In this document: positions 3,757-5,804 of the stretch, piece by piece
Numbering within the stretch: the first letter of the stretch is position 1
How the letters are laid out: each line of letters opens with the position of its first letter
Origin: Treponema sp.
GTDB lineage: Bacteria; Spirochaetota; Spirochaetia; Treponematales; Treponemataceae
Direction of reading: 5' to 3'
DNA: 5,804 nt
Assembly (NCBI GenBank): GCA_017622055.1
Contig: JAGARY010000151.1
Location: 1-5,804 of the forward strand
Position numbers and translations under genes: made by a program
Notes under the pieces: model-generated
What the model was told of the DNA's origin: nothing
Databases searched by the model: none
What the model saw: only the letters and a program-made list of their open reading frames with translations

Positions 3757-5466
3757 TTAATCAAGACCAGCCGTTCCTGCGTTCATACTTGCAAGGAATG
3801 CTTCATTTGTCTTAGATTTCTTCATTCTATCCAAAATCAACTCAGTAATTTCTGTATCTTCCATTGGATTAAGCACTTTTCGTAAAACCCAAATTTTCTG
3901 AAGTTCACTTTCAGAAAGTAAAAGTTCTTCTTTACGAGTTCCAGATTTTTTGATATTGATTGCTGGGAATAAACGACGTTCAGCAAGTTTTCTTTCAAGG
4001 TTGATTTCGCTGTTTCCAGTTCCTTTAAATTCTTCAAAAATTACTTCATCCATACGGCTTCCAGTTTCAATTAAAGCTGTAGAAATAATTGTTAAAGAAC
4101 CACCTTCTTCTACATTACGAGCAGCACCAAAGAATCGTTTTGGTTTGAACAATGCATTTGAATCAACACCACCAGACAAAACTTTTCCAGAAGTTTGAAC
4201 TGTTTGGTTATATGCGCGAGCAAGACGTGTGATTGAGTCAAGCAAAATTACAACATCACGTTTATGTTCAACAAGACGTTTTGCTTTTTCCAAAACCATT
4301 TCTGCAACTTGAACGTGACGTGTAGCTTGTTCATCAAAAGTTGAAGAAATAACTTCACCTTTAATTGCTCTTGCCATTTCTGTAACTTCTTCTGGACGTT
4401 CATCAATTAATAAAACAATTAAATAAACTTCAGGATTATTTGTAATAATTGCGTTTGCAACTTTTTGCATTAAAATTGTTTTACCTGCTTTTGGTGGAGC
4501 AACAATTAATAAACGTTGCCCTTTTCCAATTGGAGCAAATAAGTCAATAATACGTCCAGAAACTTCTGTAGAAACAGTTTCCAATCTTAGTTTTTTATCT
4601 GGATACAAAGCAGTTAAGTTTTCAAAAGGAACACGAGTTTGTGCAACTCTTGGTTCTTGAAAGTTTACAGTTTCAATTCTAAGCAAAGCAAAGAATTTTT
4701 CTCCTTCTTTTGGAGAACGAGTTTGTCCGTAAACTGTATCACCAGTTTTTAAGTTAAACAAACGAATTTGACTTGGACTAATATAAATATCATCTGGTCC
4801 TGGCAAATAGTTATTTTGTGGCGAACGCAAGAAACCATATCCATCTGGTAAAATTTCCAAAGCACCACTTGCAAAAATAATTCCACCAAGTTCTGTATGA
4901 GCTTTTAAAATAACAAAAATCAAATCTTGTTTTTTCATTGGAGCCAAATCATCAGCAGAAAAACCATATTTAATTGCAAGTTCACGCAAATCTGGCATAC
5001 TTTTTATTGTTAAATCATTAATTACCAATTTTGGTTTTGATTCGCCATCTTCTGCTTTATCAACACCTTCAATATTTTCCAACGCAGTTACGGGATTTGT
5101 TGGTGTTGGATAATTTCTGTAAACTTGTTTTGCAGGACCTTTTTTGAATTTTCCGTTCTGTTGATTTTGTTGATTTTCTTTCTTTTCAACTTTTACAACT
5201 CTTCGCTTTTTTACAGGAGTTGCATTTTGTTCTTTTGATTCTTCTTCACTTTCTGATTGTGACATTTCTGAATCGTTTGATAATTCTGTAGAAGTTGTTT
5301 CTTCTGAAGTAGCATTTTCTGTTGCAGTTTCTTGAACTTCACTACTTTCCTGATTTTCTGCAACTTGATTTTCAGCACTTCCTTCAAAATCTAATTGTGC
5401 TTGTTCTTCTACAATTGGTGTTTCTTCGCTAACATCATTTGTACGACGCTTTCTCAATGGTGACAT
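3757..5466 (-). CDS. rho: Transcription termination factor Rho with a long charged N-terminal extension
   Basis: A hexameric RNA-dependent ATPase/translocase that ends transcription at Rho-dependent sites. The match to E. coli Rho is continuous from about residue 149. The N-terminal helical domain ends in MKKQDLIFVILKAH (177-190), and the cold-shock-like RNA-binding domain contains GYGFLRSPQNNYLPGPDDIYISPSQIR (209-235). The Walker A motif APPKAGKT is at 323-330, LLIDERPEEVTEM at 352-364 and the Walker B segment VVILLDSITRLARAYN at 405-420. The Q-loop region KVLSGGVDSNAL is at 428-439 and GTRKEELL at 509-516. At 569 residues it is 150 longer than the E. coli protein. The excess is residues 1-148: an acidic Glu/Ser/Thr-rich stretch (14-82), then a basic Lys/Arg/Gln/Asn-rich stretch (86-115). 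The ATG at 5466 has GGAG six bases upstream. Confidence 0.97.
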   Translation of the reverse strand: MSPLRKRRTNDVSEETPIVEEQAQLDFEGSAENQVAENQESSEVQETATENATSEETTSTELSNDSEMSQSESEEESKEQNATPVKKRRVVKVEKKENQQNQQNGKFKKGPAKQVYRNYPTPTNPVTALENIEGVDKAEDGESKPKLVINDLTIKSMPDLRELAIKYGFSADDLAPMKKQDLIFVILKAHTELGGIIFASGALEILPDGYGFLRSPQNNYLPGPDDIYISPSQIRLFNLKTGDTVYGQTRSPKEGEKFFALLRIETVNFQEPRVAQTRVPFENLTALYPDKKLRLETVSTEVSGRIIDLFAPIGKGQRLLIVAPPKAGKTILMQKVANAIITNNPEVYLIVLLIDERPEEVTEMARAIKGEVISSTFDEQATRHVQVAEMVLEKAKRLVEHKRDVVILLDSITRLARAYNQTVQTSGKVLSGGVDSNALFKPKRFFGAARNVEEGGSLTIISTALIETGSRMDEVIFEEFKGTGNSEINLERKLAERRLFPAINIKKSGTRKEELLLSESELQKIWVLRKVLNPMEDTEITELILDRMKKSKTNEAFLASMNAGTAGLD

Positions 5467-5549
5467 GAATTACTCCGTCTTAATTATTATTTTTATTGAT
5501 TTTATATATAGAAAAAATTGATTTAATTATTTGAAAAAGAACGTTAACA

Positions 5550-5562
5550 TATTGTTACAATA
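5550..5562. promoter_or_regulatory. Palindrome in the rho upstream region, possible operator
   Basis: TATTGT-T-ACAATA is a perfect 13-base inverted repeat about 85 bases before the rho ATG. It covers the position where the -10 element would fall relative to the TTGACA at 5575-5580. A repressor could bind here, but A/T-rich sequence produces such palindromes by chance and I cannot name a regulator. Confidence 0.25.
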
Positions 5563-5580
5563 ATTTATAATTTGTGTCAA
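5552..5580 (-). promoter_or_regulatory. Candidate rho promoter
   Basis: A perfect -35 hexamer TTGACA lies at 5575-5580 on the minus strand. At a 17-base spacing the -10 would be TAACAA (5552-5557), a poor match; 18 bases gives AACAAT, four of six. The site lies in the 143-base gap between rho and the upstream gene, so rho can be transcribed independently, with a leader of roughly 80 bases. Confidence 0.45.
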
Positions 5581-5609
5581 GATAACATTTTTCGGGTTCC
5601 AGGTTATTT

Positions 5610-5804
5610 TTATTTGATTACATCTGAGTGAACAAGCATTGCTTTTTTATATTCGTCACTGGCAACAGAAAATAAATCAACAGTTGGTTCTTCATCTAAC
5701 ATTGTAACTTGTCCGTTAAATTCAACGTTATTAGCAATTCTTACTCTTGCAGTTTTTACATCTCCGTCAACAACACTGCCTGAACAAATTTCAACTCTTT
5801 CTTC
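5610..5804 (-). CDS. C-terminal end of a probable bactofilin-like (polymer-forming) protein
   Basis: The last 64 residues of a gene whose start lies beyond the window; the stop is TAA at 5610-5612. The segment SGSVVDGDVKTARVRIANNVEFNGQVTML repeats short beta strands with Gly/Asn turns (G-D-V-K-x-A-R-V-x-I then V-x-F-N-G), as in the right-handed beta helix of bactofilins, cytoskeletal proteins that polymerise beneath the membrane and affect cell shape. The tail that follows (EEPTVDLFSVASDEYKKAMLVHSDVIK) is less typical. The partial sequence cannot exclude another beta-helical or beta-solenoid protein. It is co-directional with rho, but the 143-base gap and the TTGACA there suggest separate promoters. 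Confidence 0.5.
   Translation of the reverse strand, partial: EERVEICSGSVVDGDVKTARVRIANNVEFNGQVTMLDEEPTVDLFSVASDEYKKAMLVHSDVIK

Overview
The window looks like a low-GC, Gram-negative spirochaete chromosome, most likely a host-associated Treponema. This rests on three things: the A/T-rich codon use; a rho–rpmE pair in which Rho has a long charged N-terminal extension; and abundant palindromic repeats of the TCATTGCGAG...GCAATCC type, which I associate with several Treponema genomes and some other bacteria. The genus is an inference; no rRNA or other taxonomic marker is present.

Layout. Positions 1-120 hold the 3' end of an unrecognised plus-strand gene. Positions 121-906 are non-coding and packed with repeats: a strong stem-loop after the first gene, three direct units of the TCATTGCGAG family, a regular array of four TACATACCAAA / TTTGGTATGTA hairpins with a period near 73 bp, a large inverted pair of TCATTGCGAG repeats, and a decaying 29-bp tandem repeat. 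A good sigma-70-like promoter then abuts the start of an RlmK-type 23S rRNA methyltransferase gene (907-2280), which appears to be leaderless. That gene carries, in frame, a cassette of the same repeat family (about 1361-1543) at a point where relatives have only a short linker, and a second family-atypical insertion further on.

From 2304 to the end, all genes lie on the minus strand. In transcription order they are: the C-terminal end of a probable bactofilin-like protein (5610-5804), rho (3757-5466), rpmE (3393-3605) with a clear intrinsic terminator, a deoxycytidylate-deaminase-family gene (2841-3332) whose ribosome-binding site follows that terminator directly, and a flavin-reductase-family gene (2304-2800) broken by an apparent one-base deletion in an A run.

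Together this is mainly housekeeping: transcription termination, ribosome protein and rRNA modification, and pyrimidine nucleotide metabolism. The unusual content is the repeat biology: two distinct palindromic families crowd one intergenic region, and one of them has also colonised the adjacent coding sequence without breaking its frame. I see no CRISPR system, transposase, tRNA or rRNA gene.
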